Of a DNA stretch of 64,000 bases, positions 34,298 through 43,121 are shown one piece after another. Numbering within the stretch: the stretch's first letter is position 1; each line of letters opens with the position of its first letter. This DNA comes from an uncultured Candidatus Melainabacteria bacterium (GTDB lineage Bacteria; Cyanobacteriota; Vampirovibrionia; Gastranaerophilales; Gastranaerophilaceae). The notes under the pieces are model-generated. The model made no database searches and was not told the DNA's origin. It saw nothing but the letters and a program-made list of their open reading frames with translations. Both the position numbers and the translations under genes were made by a program. Location: NCBI GenBank assembly GCA_934700335.1, contig CAKUXM010000003.1:62001-126000 (forward strand). Reading direction: 5' to 3'.

Positions 34298-35626
34298 ATG
34301 AGTCGTTTAAAATTTTATTTAACATTATTACTGGCAAGATTTGTTTCTTTAGCGATAAAAGTCTTAAATCGTTCGTCTGGAACCTCTTTTGTTGGTCTAA
34401 TGATTTTAAAATTTTATCCCGATTTTCTAAAAGATTGTCAAAAATATATAAACGGCAAAATTATCACTGTTACTGGCACAAACGGTAAAACAACGACATC
34501 TAGCATAATTACACAAATTCTTGAAATTTCTGGGAAAACTCCTGTTCATAATGCAAAAGGCGCAAATATGTTAACAGGAATTGTCAATATTTGTGCTCGT
34601 ACAATACGACCTTTCAAGCGATTTGATTGTGCCGTCTTTGAATTAGATGAAGCTTATTTATCAAAATTATACGATTTTATAAAGGCTGATTATCTTTTAG
34701 TTACAAACCTGTTCAGAGATCAACTTGACAGATACGGTGAACTTGATACAACTGCAAAAAAAATTCAAGAAGCAATCGACAAAAACCCTGATTTGAAACT
34801 TATCCTAAATGCAGATGACCCATTAGTGGCAAATTTTAACACTAATCACAACACTGTTTTCTTTGGGTTTGAAGATGTTGAATTTGTAAGTGAAACATAC
34901 ACATCAAAAGCACCTTCAGAACTTTTCCATTGTAAATGTGGTAATGTTTTAAAATATAACAAGCGTTTCTTTGCTCATGAAGGTCATTATTATTGCGACT
35001 GCGGTTATTCAAGACCTCAGCCAAATTACAGTGCAAAAGCTACAATTTATAATGACAAAATCGATTTGGAAATCAAGCACGAAAACAAAATATATAATTT
35101 TGAATTTAATTCAATAGGTTTATACAACGCCTACAATGCACTAGGTGCAATCGCTCTATGTCTTGAATTTGGCATTGATACAGAAAGTATTCAACAAGCG
35201 CTTTCTGGTTACAAAACAATCTTTGGTCGTGCAGAAAAAACAGTCTTAAATGGACACGACACCTTAATTCAGCTTATCAAAAACCCAACTGGTGCAAGTG
35301 AAGTTTTAAAAACAGTCAACAAAAATTCAAACTTATTGATAGCAATCAACGACAACTATGCCGATGGTCGTGATGTATCTTGGCTTTGGGACGCTGAATT
35401 TGAAGCTTTATCAGATATTCAAAAAGATATTATCGTTTCTGGCATTAGAGCAAATGATATGGCTCTAAGATTAAAATATGCAGGTGTTCCAGAAGACAAA
35501 ATAAAAGTGATTACGCCATTAAAAGATGCAATTGAATATATTTCTACTAAAACTGAACAAGGTAGCAGTATCACAATTTTACCAACTTACACCGTTCTTT
35601 TAGAAATGAATAAACGAGGAAAATAA
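34298..35626 (+). CDS. murT: MurT-like Mur ligase family protein (lipid II isoglutaminyl synthase subunit)
   Basis: 442 residues. A Mur ligase ATP site ITVTGTNGKTTTSS (near 56-69) is followed by a zinc-ribbon insertion with four cysteines (CKCGN and CDCG, about 208-232), and a C-terminal DUF1727 domain with NDNYADGRDVSWLWD, carrying the aspartate that GatD-dependent MurT uses. MurT with GatD amidates glutamate of lipid II. gatD, normally the next gene, is not here: the next gene, overlapping by one base, is PdxJ-like. Confidence 0.88.
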   Translation: MSRLKFYLTLLLARFVSLAIKVLNRSSGTSFVGLMILKFYPDFLKDCQKYINGKIITVTGTNGKTTTSSIITQILEISGKTPVHNAKGANMLTGIVNICARTIRPFKRFDCAVFELDEAYLSKLYDFIKADYLLVTNLFRDQLDRYGELDTTAKKIQEAIDKNPDLKLILNADDPLVANFNTNHNTVFFGFEDVEFVSETYTSKAPSELFHCKCGNVLKYNKRFFAHEGHYYCDCGYSRPQPNYSAKATIYNDKIDLEIKHENKIYNFEFNSIGLYNAYNALGAIALCLEFGIDTESIQQALSGYKTIFGRAEKTVLNGHDTLIQLIKNPTGASEVLKTVNKNSNLLIAINDNYADGRDVSWLWDAEFEALSDIQKDIIVSGIRANDMALRLKYAGVPEDKIKVITPLKDAIEYISTKTEQGSSITILPTYTVLLEMNKRGK

Positions 35627-36348
35627 TGAAATTAGGTATAAATATAAACTACATAGCAAGTCTAAGAAACGCAATGGGCGGGGCTGAACCGGATTTAATC
35701 AGAAGTACACGTTTATGTGAACATTCTGGTGCGCAAGCTATTTCTGTATACTATGACGGTTTAGATTCAAACGTTACAAAATCTGACATTTTAGCGATGA
35801 AAAGAGTCTTAAAATGTCCATTAATAATGATGGTTGAAATGAACGAAAAATCTCAAAAACTTGCCATTGAAGTTAAGCCTGATATGGTGTTCATAGTTCC
35901 TGAAAAAATGGGTTATGACGATTTTAAATTTGGCTACAACGTAGAAAAAAATATCGAAAAAGTTAACGAGTTTTTAATTCCTCTCTTGTATGCAGGAATT
36001 AATGCAGGTGTTTTTGTAGAACCAAAATTAGGTCAAATCACTGCCGCATACAAAGCTGGCGCCAAGTGTGTAGAAATTAATGCACGCAAGTTCTCTGAAA
36101 CTTTTGCTCAAAATCCAATGGATACAAAAGAATTTATTACTTTAAAAGAGGCTGTTGTTTACGCAAGAACAATGGGAATGGACGTTAACATCTCTGGCGG
36201 TATAAATTACAAATCAATTGAAATAATTAGAGAAATTCCGACAGTAAAATTTGTTAATGTAGGTCATAGCATAATTACAAAGGCTATTTTTGACGGTTTG
36301 ACAAGTGCCGTTAAGCAAATGTTGTTTTTAGTTGAAAATAAGGATTAA
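35626..36348 (+). CDS. PdxJ-like TIM-barrel protein, active site divergent
   Basis: 240 residues, close to the length of pyridoxine 5'-phosphate synthase. The scaffold is recognisable: LGININYIASLRNAMG, VPEK, EIN and VGHSII fit PdxJ blocks. Several residues that PdxJ uses are changed when compared from memory with E. coli: the IDH histidine is Tyr, the HLREDRRH block is YYDGLDSN, the TTEGGLD loop is unlike the family, and GHGL is SGGI. Two glutamates (VEM and VEI) remain. It may have a different substrate or be a diverged synthase. It is coupled to murT by a one-base overlap, with GAGGAAAA upstream. Confidence 0.75.
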   Translation: MKLGININYIASLRNAMGGAEPDLIRSTRLCEHSGAQAISVYYDGLDSNVTKSDILAMKRVLKCPLIMMVEMNEKSQKLAIEVKPDMVFIVPEKMGYDDFKFGYNVEKNIEKVNEFLIPLLYAGINAGVFVEPKLGQITAAYKAGAKCVEINARKFSETFAQNPMDTKEFITLKEAVVYARTMGMDVNISGGINYKSIEIIREIPTVKFVNVGHSIITKAIFDGLTSAVKQMLFLVENKD

Positions 36349-36355
36349 AATATAA

Positions 36356-36670
36356 ATGAAAACAGAAAAAGAAGTTATTGAAGAAATGCAAAAGGTTTGC
36401 GAACAAATGGTTGCAGACGATATAGAAGAAAACCCTGATTGCGCTGATGAATACTTCACTTGTGCTGCTTGTGGTGAATATAAAAGCCTAGCCGGTTCAA
36501 TCAGATATGGTGAATACAGACTTTGCAATGACTGCGTTTTGCTTGCAGAAGTTAGTTTTGAACTAAAGAAAATTAAAGATATTCAAGAACTAATCGACAA
36601 AATGGAAGATAAACGCTTAGAATCGCAATGTGAATTTATTAAAAAAGACCAAAAAGCAGTCGAAAATTAA
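36356..36670 (+). CDS. Small protein with zinc-ribbon-like CxxC pairs
   Basis: 104 residues. An acidic helical N-terminus (KEVIEEMQKVCEQMVADDIEENPD) is followed by FTCAACGEY and YRLCNDCV, two CxxC pairs 22 residues apart that would bind one zinc ion, then a Lys/Glu-rich helix. No family is recognised. It follows the PdxJ-like gene after seven bases and probably ends the murT transcript. Confidence 0.7.
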   Translation: MKTEKEVIEEMQKVCEQMVADDIEENPDCADEYFTCAACGEYKSLAGSIRYGEYRLCNDCVLLAEVSFELKKIKDIQELIDKMEDKRLESQCEFIKKDQKAVEN

Positions 36671-36681
36671 GTCAATTAAAA

Positions 36682-36764
36682 AGATAGTTTTGATTATGAG
36701 GACTCGAAATTTCCCTCTGTGACCAAAAGTCTCGGTATCGAGATTTACCGTATCAAAACTATCT
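36682..36764 (-). terminator. Hairpin with a 57-base structured loop between convergent genes
   Basis: AGATAGTTTTGAT (36682-36694) pairs perfectly with 36752-36764. The loop can form two small hairpins (GAGG/CCTC and TCTCG/CGAGA), giving a three-way junction. On the minus strand the stem is followed by TTTTTAATT, so it can terminate the YdjC-type gene ending at 36825. The large structured loop is unusual for a terminator. Confidence 0.5.
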
Positions 36765-36824
36765 GTATACATTATAACAGTTCTTTTCTACAATTTCAAC
36801 CCTTGTTATTGTGTTTAGTTAGAT

Positions 36825-37631
36825 TTATATTTCGCCGTTTAATTTTTCCAATAAACCTTTATCCATTAGAGCAAGATATTCTTTGTAGTTATCTTTTCTA
36901 TCTTGATTTTTTGTTGGGTGAAGCAATGCTTCTGTTAATTTGCCTTTTTTATGGTTTGCTTTATAGCCATAGTAAAGAGTGTTACTATCCATATTTGCAG
37001 TATATTGAACACCTACGATATAATCATTCGTTTTTAAATCATATTTTTTCGCAACAGGTCTATTCATCAAAGTAAAAGTACTCAACAATCCTACTTTTAT
37101 CAAGTTTATCAAGTTTGTTTTTGAAAACATTTTCATATCTGGTATGAAATATGGTTTTTCATATTGAGTTCTGATATAAGGAATGTCGAATTCTTTCGCT
37201 AATCTACAAACTATTTTGAACAAGTTTGGTATAGCGTGCATATGAACATGTGAATCAATATGTTCTGGTTTAAAATGTTTTAGAGCTTCTTCAATTTGAA
37301 GTCTATATTCTTCTTCAACTTCTTCTAAAAATTCTTTATCAAATGAATTTTTTAAAACATATCCAAAACTATTATGAAATTCGCCGTTTTTATCATAAAG
37401 TTTTGAATGAGGTTTTAAGTCCTTTTTCATAGTATTAAATTCATAAATATTCAAATGTAATCCTACTCTAAAATTAGGGTTATCAAGTAATTCTTGTAAA
37501 ATGTTATAATTGCAGTATGGAGTATTTACCATAACGCTTGTGCTTTTCAAAATACCAAAATTAGAAGCTTCTAAGATAGCTTGATTGTTATCCTCTGAAA
37601 TTCCATAGTCGTCTGCATTTATGATATACAT
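36825..37631 (-). CDS. YdjC/ChbG-family carbohydrate deacetylase
   Basis: 268 residues. NADDYG (5-10), GLHLN and HIDSHVHMH (near 121-129) provide the metal-binding aspartate and histidines of the YdjC/HpnK/ChbG family, which removes acetyl or related groups from amino sugars. Beside a GtrA flippase-like gene and lipid-sugar glycosyltransferases, it may deacylate a polyprenyl-linked sugar, much as ArnD does in the aminoarabinose pathway; this is inference. It overlaps gtrA by one base. Confidence 0.85.
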   Translation of the reverse strand: MYIINADDYGISEDNNQAILEASNFGILKSTSVMVNTPYCNYNILQELLDNPNFRVGLHLNIYEFNTMKKDLKPHSKLYDKNGEFHNSFGYVLKNSFDKEFLEEVEEEYRLQIEEALKHFKPEHIDSHVHMHAIPNLFKIVCRLAKEFDIPYIRTQYEKPYFIPDMKMFSKTNLINLIKVGLLSTFTLMNRPVAKKYDLKTNDYIVGVQYTANMDSNTLYYGYKANHKKGKLTEALLHPTKNQDRKDNYKEYLALMDKGLLEKLNGEI

Positions 37632-38053
37632 TAATTAACCTCTTTTTTCTTGAATGCAAAGTATTTGAATAAAACGTACGTACAAACAGATACGACAAAT
37701 AACGATACAAACTGTGCGATATAAGCGTTCTTTAAGATTGTTCTAACAAGTACTTCCAAAATGATTACATTTAGAACATAGCTAACGCCCCATGCAGAAC
37801 AACATTTGATATATTCTTCTATGTAGTTGCCTTTTGTACAGAATACGAAAAATTTTTGATTAAAATATGAAAAGATAGAAGACAAAATCCATTGAAGAGC
37901 TAAACATAGTTGGTAATGAGCTTCTCCAATTATAAAAAGTGCTACTGCAAACATTGCGTAAGATACTGCAGCATTTATGCAACCGGCAATCACAAATCTT
38001 ATTTTGTCATCTATTGAAATATACTTATTGTATAATCTTTTCATTAATTCCAT
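37631..38053 (-). CDS. GtrA-family membrane protein
   Basis: 140 residues with four hydrophobic helices in the GtrA pattern (IRFVIAGCINAAVSYAMF, SSIFSYFNQKFFVF, GVSYVLNVIILEVLV, VSVCTYVLFKYFAF). GtrA proteins are thought to flip polyprenyl-phosphate-linked sugars across the membrane. No ribosome binding site is visible; TATTAT at 38054-38059 touches this ATG, so the ATG three codons later (38044) is the more likely start. It is divergent from the GT2 gene. Confidence 0.85.
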   Translation of the reverse strand: MELMKRLYNKYISIDDKIRFVIAGCINAAVSYAMFAVALFIIGEAHYQLCLALQWILSSIFSYFNQKFFVFCTKGNYIEEYIKCCSAWGVSYVLNVIILEVLVRTILKNAYIAQFVSLFVVSVCTYVLFKYFAFKKKEVN

Positions 38054-38162
38054 ATAATAAGTGTAGCACTAATCTTAATTATGCCAAAAATGTTAAATTT
38101 ACTTATCATTTTAATTAATATACGCTCTTTTGTATTATGCTATATGTAAAGGGAGAAATTAT

Positions 38163-39122
38163 ATGGCTAAAGACACAAGACTTGCGATAGTAATACCTTG
38201 TTATAATGAAGAAGGTTTGATATTTTCAACTACCGACAGACTTATTGAACTAATGGACGATTTAATATCAAGAGAAAAAATATCTCCAGAAAGTTATATT
38301 TATCTTGTTAATGATGGTTCAAAAGATAAGACTTGGTATGAAATCAGAGTTTCTTGTGAAAAATATAAAGGCAGAGTAAAAGCTACTAAGTTTTCTCGCA
38401 ATTTTGGTAATCAAAAAGCTCTACTTGCAGGCATGTTAGGTGCTTACAATATTGGTTGTGATGCAGTAGTTACTATTGATGCTGATTTACAACAAGACGA
38501 AACTAAGATTGAAGAATTTGTTGAAAAATATGATGACGGTTGTAAAGTCGTTTTCGGTGTTAGAAATGACAGAAAAACAGACGGTTTCATCAAAAAGACA
38601 ACTGCTTTAGCCTTCTACAAATTGATGAATATTTTGGGTGTTAATATTATTAAAAATCACTCAGATTACCGTTTAGTTTCAAGAGAAGCTTTAGAAGTTC
38701 TATCAAGATTTGACGAAACTGATTTATTCTTGAGAGGATTTTTCCACGAAATCGGATTTAAAACAGATATCGTTAATTTTGATGTAAAACCTCGTGCAGT
38801 GGGAAGTTCAAAGTTTAATTTACTTTCTCTTACAGGTTTAGCAATCAATGGTATTACTTCATACAGTATCGTACCTTTAAAAATGATTTGCGTACTAGGT
38901 ATTTTATCAATGTTATTTGGCTTTGTAACAGGTTTGGTCGCTATTTATTCAAAACTTGTATTTAATGATTCTCCAAACGGTTGGGCTACTGCGATAATTT
39001 TGACATCATTCTTTGGTGGTATGCAATTATTCTGTTTAGGTATTGTTGGTGAATACTTGGGTCAAATCTTTAGAGAAGTTAAACACAGACCTAGATATTT
39101 AGTTGAAGAAGAAATTTTATAA
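38163..39122 (+). CDS. GtrB/ArnC-like family 2 glycosyltransferase
   Basis: 320 residues from the ATG at 38163, which follows AAAGGGAG; a longer frame from 38130 lacks one. The GT-A domain has AIVIPCYNEEG, LVNDGSKD, FSRNFGNQKALLAGM and TIDADLQQ (DxD-like), and two C-terminal membrane helices (about 235-260 and 275-300). Such enzymes attach a sugar to undecaprenyl phosphate. It is 109 bases from the divergent gtrA-ydjC pair and 17 bases before an ArnT-like gene. Confidence 0.92.
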   Translation: MAKDTRLAIVIPCYNEEGLIFSTTDRLIELMDDLISREKISPESYIYLVNDGSKDKTWYEIRVSCEKYKGRVKATKFSRNFGNQKALLAGMLGAYNIGCDAVVTIDADLQQDETKIEEFVEKYDDGCKVVFGVRNDRKTDGFIKKTTALAFYKLMNILGVNIIKNHSDYRLVSREALEVLSRFDETDLFLRGFFHEIGFKTDIVNFDVKPRAVGSSKFNLLSLTGLAINGITSYSIVPLKMICVLGILSMLFGFVTGLVAIYSKLVFNDSPNGWATAIILTSFFGGMQLFCLGIVGEYLGQIFREVKHRPRYLVEEEIL

Positions 39123-39139
39123 TATAAGGATAGTTTAAA

Positions 39140-40780
39140 ATGATAGATTTTATAAAAAAACACCCAGAATTGTTTACTATTTTAGGGTTGTTAGCTTTTT
39201 GTGGAATGATTTTCTTTTATGGAATTGGTTCGTATGCCCTGATGGACGTTGATGAAACACGTTATGTTTCAATGGCAAGAGATATGTTCCATTCAAAAGA
39301 CTATATGACTTTATATCTGAATGGTGATTATTTTTTTGAAAAACCTCCTCTTTATTTTTGGGGGGAAGTTCTATCCTTCTTAGGTTTTGGCGTAGTTAAT
39401 GAATTCACTGCAAGGGTTCCTGTTGCTTTATATGGTACTCTTTCAACTTTATTATTATATTTTGTTGGTAAAAAAGTTGTTTCAAGAAGATATGGTATTG
39501 TTTCAGCTTTGATTTTGGCAACAAGTGTTGAATTCTTGATTTTGGCAAAATATGCAATCCTTGATATTTTACTTGCCACTTGTGTTGAATTTGCTATTAT
39601 GTCCGGATTTTTGACATATTTTGTTAAGGAAAAAAATAAAAAATATTGTTGGTGGGCATTTTATTTCTTCTCTGGTTTAGCTGTTTTAGCTAAAGGTATT
39701 CCAGGATTTGCTTTGCCTTTCGGAACAATGTTTTTTGTCGCTATATTTACAAAAAGATTTAAAGAATTGTTCAGACCTCAATATTTGTTAGTAGGGTTTG
39801 TAATCTTTTTTGCAGTTGTTTTACCTTGGCACATTTTAATGCTAAACAAATATGATCCATTGTTCTTTAATGAATACGTCATGAAGCACCATGTTCATAG
39901 ATTTTTTGATTCAAGCGGTGTTAATAGAAAACAACCATTCTATTTCTTTGCGTTGACAATCCTTTGGGGCTTTTGTCCTTGGATATTATCAAGTCTTGCA
40001 ATCTTGTGTTTAAAGATTAAAAAACTAAAAAATATCAATTTAAAATTCAATTTTGAAGAATTTTCTAATTCTCAAAAATATATGTTCTTGAACTTTATTG
40101 CTTTTGCATTGATTTTTTTGTTCTTTTCATCATCAAGCACAAAGTTAGTTACATATATTGTGCCAATCTATTTTACTATGGCTAATATGTTAGCGTTTTC
40201 ATGGGTTAAATACTTAGAAAATGGTGAATATGATAAACAAATTAATATAACAACTCACGTTTGGTTTGGAATTTTGCTAGTAGCTTCTATCGTTGCTATG
40301 TTTACACAATTCTTTTTACCAGAAAAGATTTATGCAGACATTGTTTCTGTTAAATGGTTTACTATCATATTGTTGTTTGTATTTGGCGTAATTGGTATAC
40401 TAGTTACTAAACTCAATAAAAAATATCTTGTATTTGCAACTTTGGTTGCGTTTGTAACTGTTTTATCAGCATTTGGTATGGGTAGATATTTCAATTTAGA
40501 CTACTCATTTGGTCAAAATGATTTGATGAAATACGGTAAATACGCTATTGATAATAATATGAGCATTATTACTATTAATAATCCGAATAGATATTCATTA
40601 AATTATTATGGTCCAAAAAAGGTTAAATTTGGCGAATATTCTACGATGAAAGATGCTTTTAACGATGGTGGTTCAAATACAGTATTCATTATTAGAAAAA
40701 AAGAATTGAAATATTATAAAGAAATACCAAATTATACAACTATATTTGAAGGTAAAAAGTATTTGTTAATTAAACCTTAA
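39140..40780 (+). CDS. ArnT/PMT-like membrane glycosyltransferase
   Basis: 546 residues with about twelve membrane helices. The first periplasmic loop holds ALMDVDETRYVSMARDM and FFEKPPLYFW, the acidic motif and KPPLYFW signature of ArnT-like GT-C enzymes. It probably transfers the sugar made by the adjacent GT2 enzyme from its polyprenyl carrier to an extracytoplasmic acceptor. It is a paralogue of the gene at 7133-8827. The ribosome binding site is AAGGAT. Confidence 0.9.
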   Translation: MIDFIKKHPELFTILGLLAFCGMIFFYGIGSYALMDVDETRYVSMARDMFHSKDYMTLYLNGDYFFEKPPLYFWGEVLSFLGFGVVNEFTARVPVALYGTLSTLLLYFVGKKVVSRRYGIVSALILATSVEFLILAKYAILDILLATCVEFAIMSGFLTYFVKEKNKKYCWWAFYFFSGLAVLAKGIPGFALPFGTMFFVAIFTKRFKELFRPQYLLVGFVIFFAVVLPWHILMLNKYDPLFFNEYVMKHHVHRFFDSSGVNRKQPFYFFALTILWGFCPWILSSLAILCLKIKKLKNINLKFNFEEFSNSQKYMFLNFIAFALIFLFFSSSSTKLVTYIVPIYFTMANMLAFSWVKYLENGEYDKQINITTHVWFGILLVASIVAMFTQFFLPEKIYADIVSVKWFTIILLFVFGVIGILVTKLNKKYLVFATLVAFVTVLSAFGMGRYFNLDYSFGQNDLMKYGKYAIDNNMSIITINNPNRYSLNYYGPKKVKFGEYSTMKDAFNDGGSNTVFIIRKKELKYYKEIPNYTTIFEGKKYLLIKP

Positions 40781-40786
40781 ATGAGA

Positions 40787-41089
40787 CTATAAATCAGTAG
40801 GTCCAATAGGTTCAAAAGATTTGATTTTATCTTTTGTCTTTTGAATATCTTGAGCTATCTTTGTAGCTTTTTTGGGGTCTTTACATTTTTTTAATTGAAC
40901 ATCAAGAACTAAAAGTTTTTCTTTTAGTTTTCTGATGTTTTGTTTATATTTTTCCCATTCCATGAAAAACCAACCTTCGTAACCACAGTCTTCCTGAGGC
41001 TTTTCGTAGAAATTTTTTATAAATTCTCCATTGCATTTTCCGCAATGTAAACATAATCTTTCAGGTCTGTTTTCAAAAATGTTTTCCAT
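40787..41089 (-). CDS. Small unknown protein with CxxC motifs
   Basis: 100 residues from the ATG at 41089. RLCLHCGKC and a later cysteine (EDCGYEGWFF) may bind metal; the C-terminal half is a Lys-rich coiled coil (NIRKLKEKLLVLDVQLKKCKD). An in-frame GTG at 41107 is rejected because TATAAT (41101-41096) lies between it and the ATG, six bases before the ATG, pointing to a leaderless mRNA. It converges with the ArnT-like gene, six bases apart. Confidence 0.65.
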   Translation of the reverse strand: MENIFENRPERLCLHCGKCNGEFIKNFYEKPQEDCGYEGWFFMEWEKYKQNIRKLKEKLLVLDVQLKKCKDPKKATKIAQDIQKTKDKIKSFEPIGPTDL

Positions 41090-41095
41090 ATATTC

Positions 41096-41101
41096 ATTAT
41101 A
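41096..41101 (-). promoter_or_regulatory. -10 box of a leaderless promoter
   Basis: TATAAT on the minus strand, six bases before the ATG at 41089, with no ribosome binding site between them. Confidence 0.55.
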
Positions 41102-41259
41102 TGGCACAAACTTATCTTTTTTATATTTTTGTAATATTTATTAACAAATTAATCCAAAATAGGCAATAACTCATGGTTTCAAGACTTTATATAAGTGTAG
41201 TGTTAGGTAAATAAAATTACATGCGTATGTATTAAGTATGTGATTAAAAAGGAAATATT

Positions 41260-41790
41260 ATGTCAATCTCAACAAGTGTTTCAAGTGCAACCCAAAATCT
41301 GGCTCAAAATGCACAAAATGTAGCCAATAAGGTAAAAGGTTTAGATTTTGCAAAATATGCCGCCAAAGGTGTTGGTGTCGCTGGATTAGGTGCTGTGTTG
41401 TATGATGCACATCAATATGGTAAAATTCAGGCTCGAACAAGTGGTAAGAACCAATTGGCAGAGTCTGCCTGTGATGCTTATATGGGTTCGACAACTTTAA
41501 ATTCTACAAGTACTATTGATTCTAAATTACAAAACGCAAGATTAAATGCAGAAATGAATGGCTCAATCTTTGGTGGAATAAGAAAAGGTTTTGCGCAAGC
41601 AAAAGGTTATATTAAAGGTGCAATAACATCTTTAGCTGAAAATATTGTACCGTTAGCTTTGTCAGCTGCAACATTAGTTACAGGTGGTGTGGCTTCTAAA
41701 ATTTTAGGTGCAGCAACTGCTATTTATGGTGGGGTTAGAGCTGCAACAGTAGCATTTGGTATTGGTAAACCAAATCCTTTAAGCAAGTAA
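41260..41790 (+). CDS. Unknown Ala/Gly-rich protein
   Basis: 176 residues, not recognised. There is no classical signal peptide: the N-terminus MSISTSVSSATQNLAQNAQN is polar. Two Gly/Ala-rich amphipathic stretches (about 40-55 and 125-165) could insert into or lie on membranes. It has an AAGGAAA ribosome binding site and a terminator. The leader carries TGTATTAAGT (41228-41237), also found before the coiled-coil gene at 28935. Confidence 0.7.
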   Translation: MSISTSVSSATQNLAQNAQNVANKVKGLDFAKYAAKGVGVAGLGAVLYDAHQYGKIQARTSGKNQLAESACDAYMGSTTLNSTSTIDSKLQNARLNAEMNGSIFGGIRKGFAQAKGYIKGAITSLAENIVPLALSAATLVTGGVASKILGAATAIYGGVRAATVAFGIGKPNPLSK

Positions 41791-41840
41791 ACTACAATTT
41801 ATTATTAACCAATAAACTTAACTATCAAACTACAATTAAA

Positions 41841-41869
41841 CGGTAGAGATTTTATTCTCTACCGTATTT
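41841..41869 (+). terminator. Bidirectional intrinsic terminator
   Basis: CGGTAGAGA (41841-41849) and TCTCTACCG (41856-41864) enclose a six-base loop and are followed by TATTTTT. It lies between the convergent 41260-41790 gene and gcvPA and may serve both. Confidence 0.85.
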
Positions 41870-41875
41870 TTAAGT

Positions 41876-43120
41876 TTAAACATTTTCTAAATATAAATTG
41901 ATATCTTCTTTTGTGTTCATTTCTGTTACGGAAACTAAAACATTTTTGTCATCAAGCTTTAAGCCTCCTAGAATACCAACTGATTTTAATTTGTTTAGAT
42001 ATTCATCACTATTTTTTGTCTCAATAGTAAATTCGTTGAAGTAGTTTTTGTTCAAAACTTTATAGCCTTTTTCTTCAAGTTCTTTCGCTAATTCATGAGC
42101 GGTTTCTGTAGAATATAAGCTCATATTATAAAAACCGTTTTCTCCAACAAGAGCAAGGTATACAGTTGAACAAAGTGCTACAAGTGCTTGGTTTGAGCAA
42201 ATATTACTTGTTGCTTTTTCTCTTTTGATATGTTGTTCTCTTGTTTGAATAGTCAATGTATAAGCGATTTTACCGTCTTTATCAAGTGTTTTACCGCAAA
42301 GTCTACCAGCTAACTGTCTCATATATTTGTCTTTTGTTGCGATAAATCCTGCGTATGGACCGCCGAATGACATTGGAATTCCAAGTGTTTGAACATCACC
42401 AACTGCAATGTCTGTATCGTATTCTGCTGGTGTTTTCAATAACGCTAAAGCCATTGGATTTGTTACCATTACAAGTAAACAATTTTCTGGCTTAGTAAAA
42501 TTACTAATTTCTCCGTAAAAATCAGGGTTTTGAACCATTACGCAAGCGTATTCTGAACAATCTTCTGGGATTTCGTCAAAATATTCAACTTCTATTTCTG
42601 CTGCGTGCGTATAAGTTTCTATAACCTTTTTATATTCAGGGTTTAATTTGTTAGATACTAAAACTTTATTCTTTTTAGAAATTCTAACAGACATAAACAA
42701 TGCTTCTGCACAAGCTGTCGCAACGTCATAAACTGATGCGTTACATATATCCATACCTGTTAATTTACAGATATATGATTGAAATTCATACATAACCTGT
42801 AATGTACCTTGAGAAATTTCTGGTTGGTACGGTGTATATGCAGTTAAAAATTCAAATCTTTCTGCAATTTGTGAAATTCCGGCTGGAATAAATCTGTTAT
42901 AAACACCTGCACCTAAAAATGAAATATAGTCTTTGTTTTTAGAAGCCAAGTTTTTAACTTTTCTTTGAACTTCCATTTCGCTCATTGAGTCTGGCAAATT
43001 TAAAGAGCCAGTACGAGCTTTTTCTGGAATTTGTGCAAACAATTCATCAATATTTGCTTTTGATATTTCTTTAAGCATTTCTGCTCTAATATCTTCGCTA
43101 TGTGCAATTATGTTTTTCAT
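41876..43120 (-). CDS. gcvPA: Glycine dehydrogenase (decarboxylating) subunit 1
   Basis: 414 residues, the N-terminal half of P-protein as a separate subunit. Typical blocks are SLNLPDSMSEMEVQ, FLGAGVYNRFIPAGISQI, QPEISQGTLQVMYEFQSYI and SFGGPYAGFIATKDKYMRQLAGRL. The pyridoxal-phosphate lysine is carried by the partner subunit GcvPB, not found in this window. It follows gcvH by one base in a gcvT-gcvH-gcvPA transcript. It is slightly shorter than the usual 440-450 residues. Confidence 0.95.
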   Translation of the reverse strand: MKNIIAHSEDIRAEMLKEISKANIDELFAQIPEKARTGSLNLPDSMSEMEVQRKVKNLASKNKDYISFLGAGVYNRFIPAGISQIAERFEFLTAYTPYQPEISQGTLQVMYEFQSYICKLTGMDICNASVYDVATACAEALFMSVRISKKNKVLVSNKLNPEYKKVIETYTHAAEIEVEYFDEIPEDCSEYACVMVQNPDFYGEISNFTKPENCLLVMVTNPMALALLKTPAEYDTDIAVGDVQTLGIPMSFGGPYAGFIATKDKYMRQLAGRLCGKTLDKDGKIAYTLTIQTREQHIKREKATSNICSNQALVALCSTVYLALVGENGFYNMSLYSTETAHELAKELEEKGYKVLNKNYFNEFTIETKNSDEYLNKLKSVGILGGLKLDDKNVLVSVTEMNTKEDINLYLENV

Positions 43121-43121
43121 T

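Noticed and set aside
36695..36751. Hammerhead-ribozyme-like TGAG...CGAAA in the loop of the 36682-36764 hairpin
   Set aside because: The CUGANGA core is not present and the stem II equivalent would have an impossible loop.
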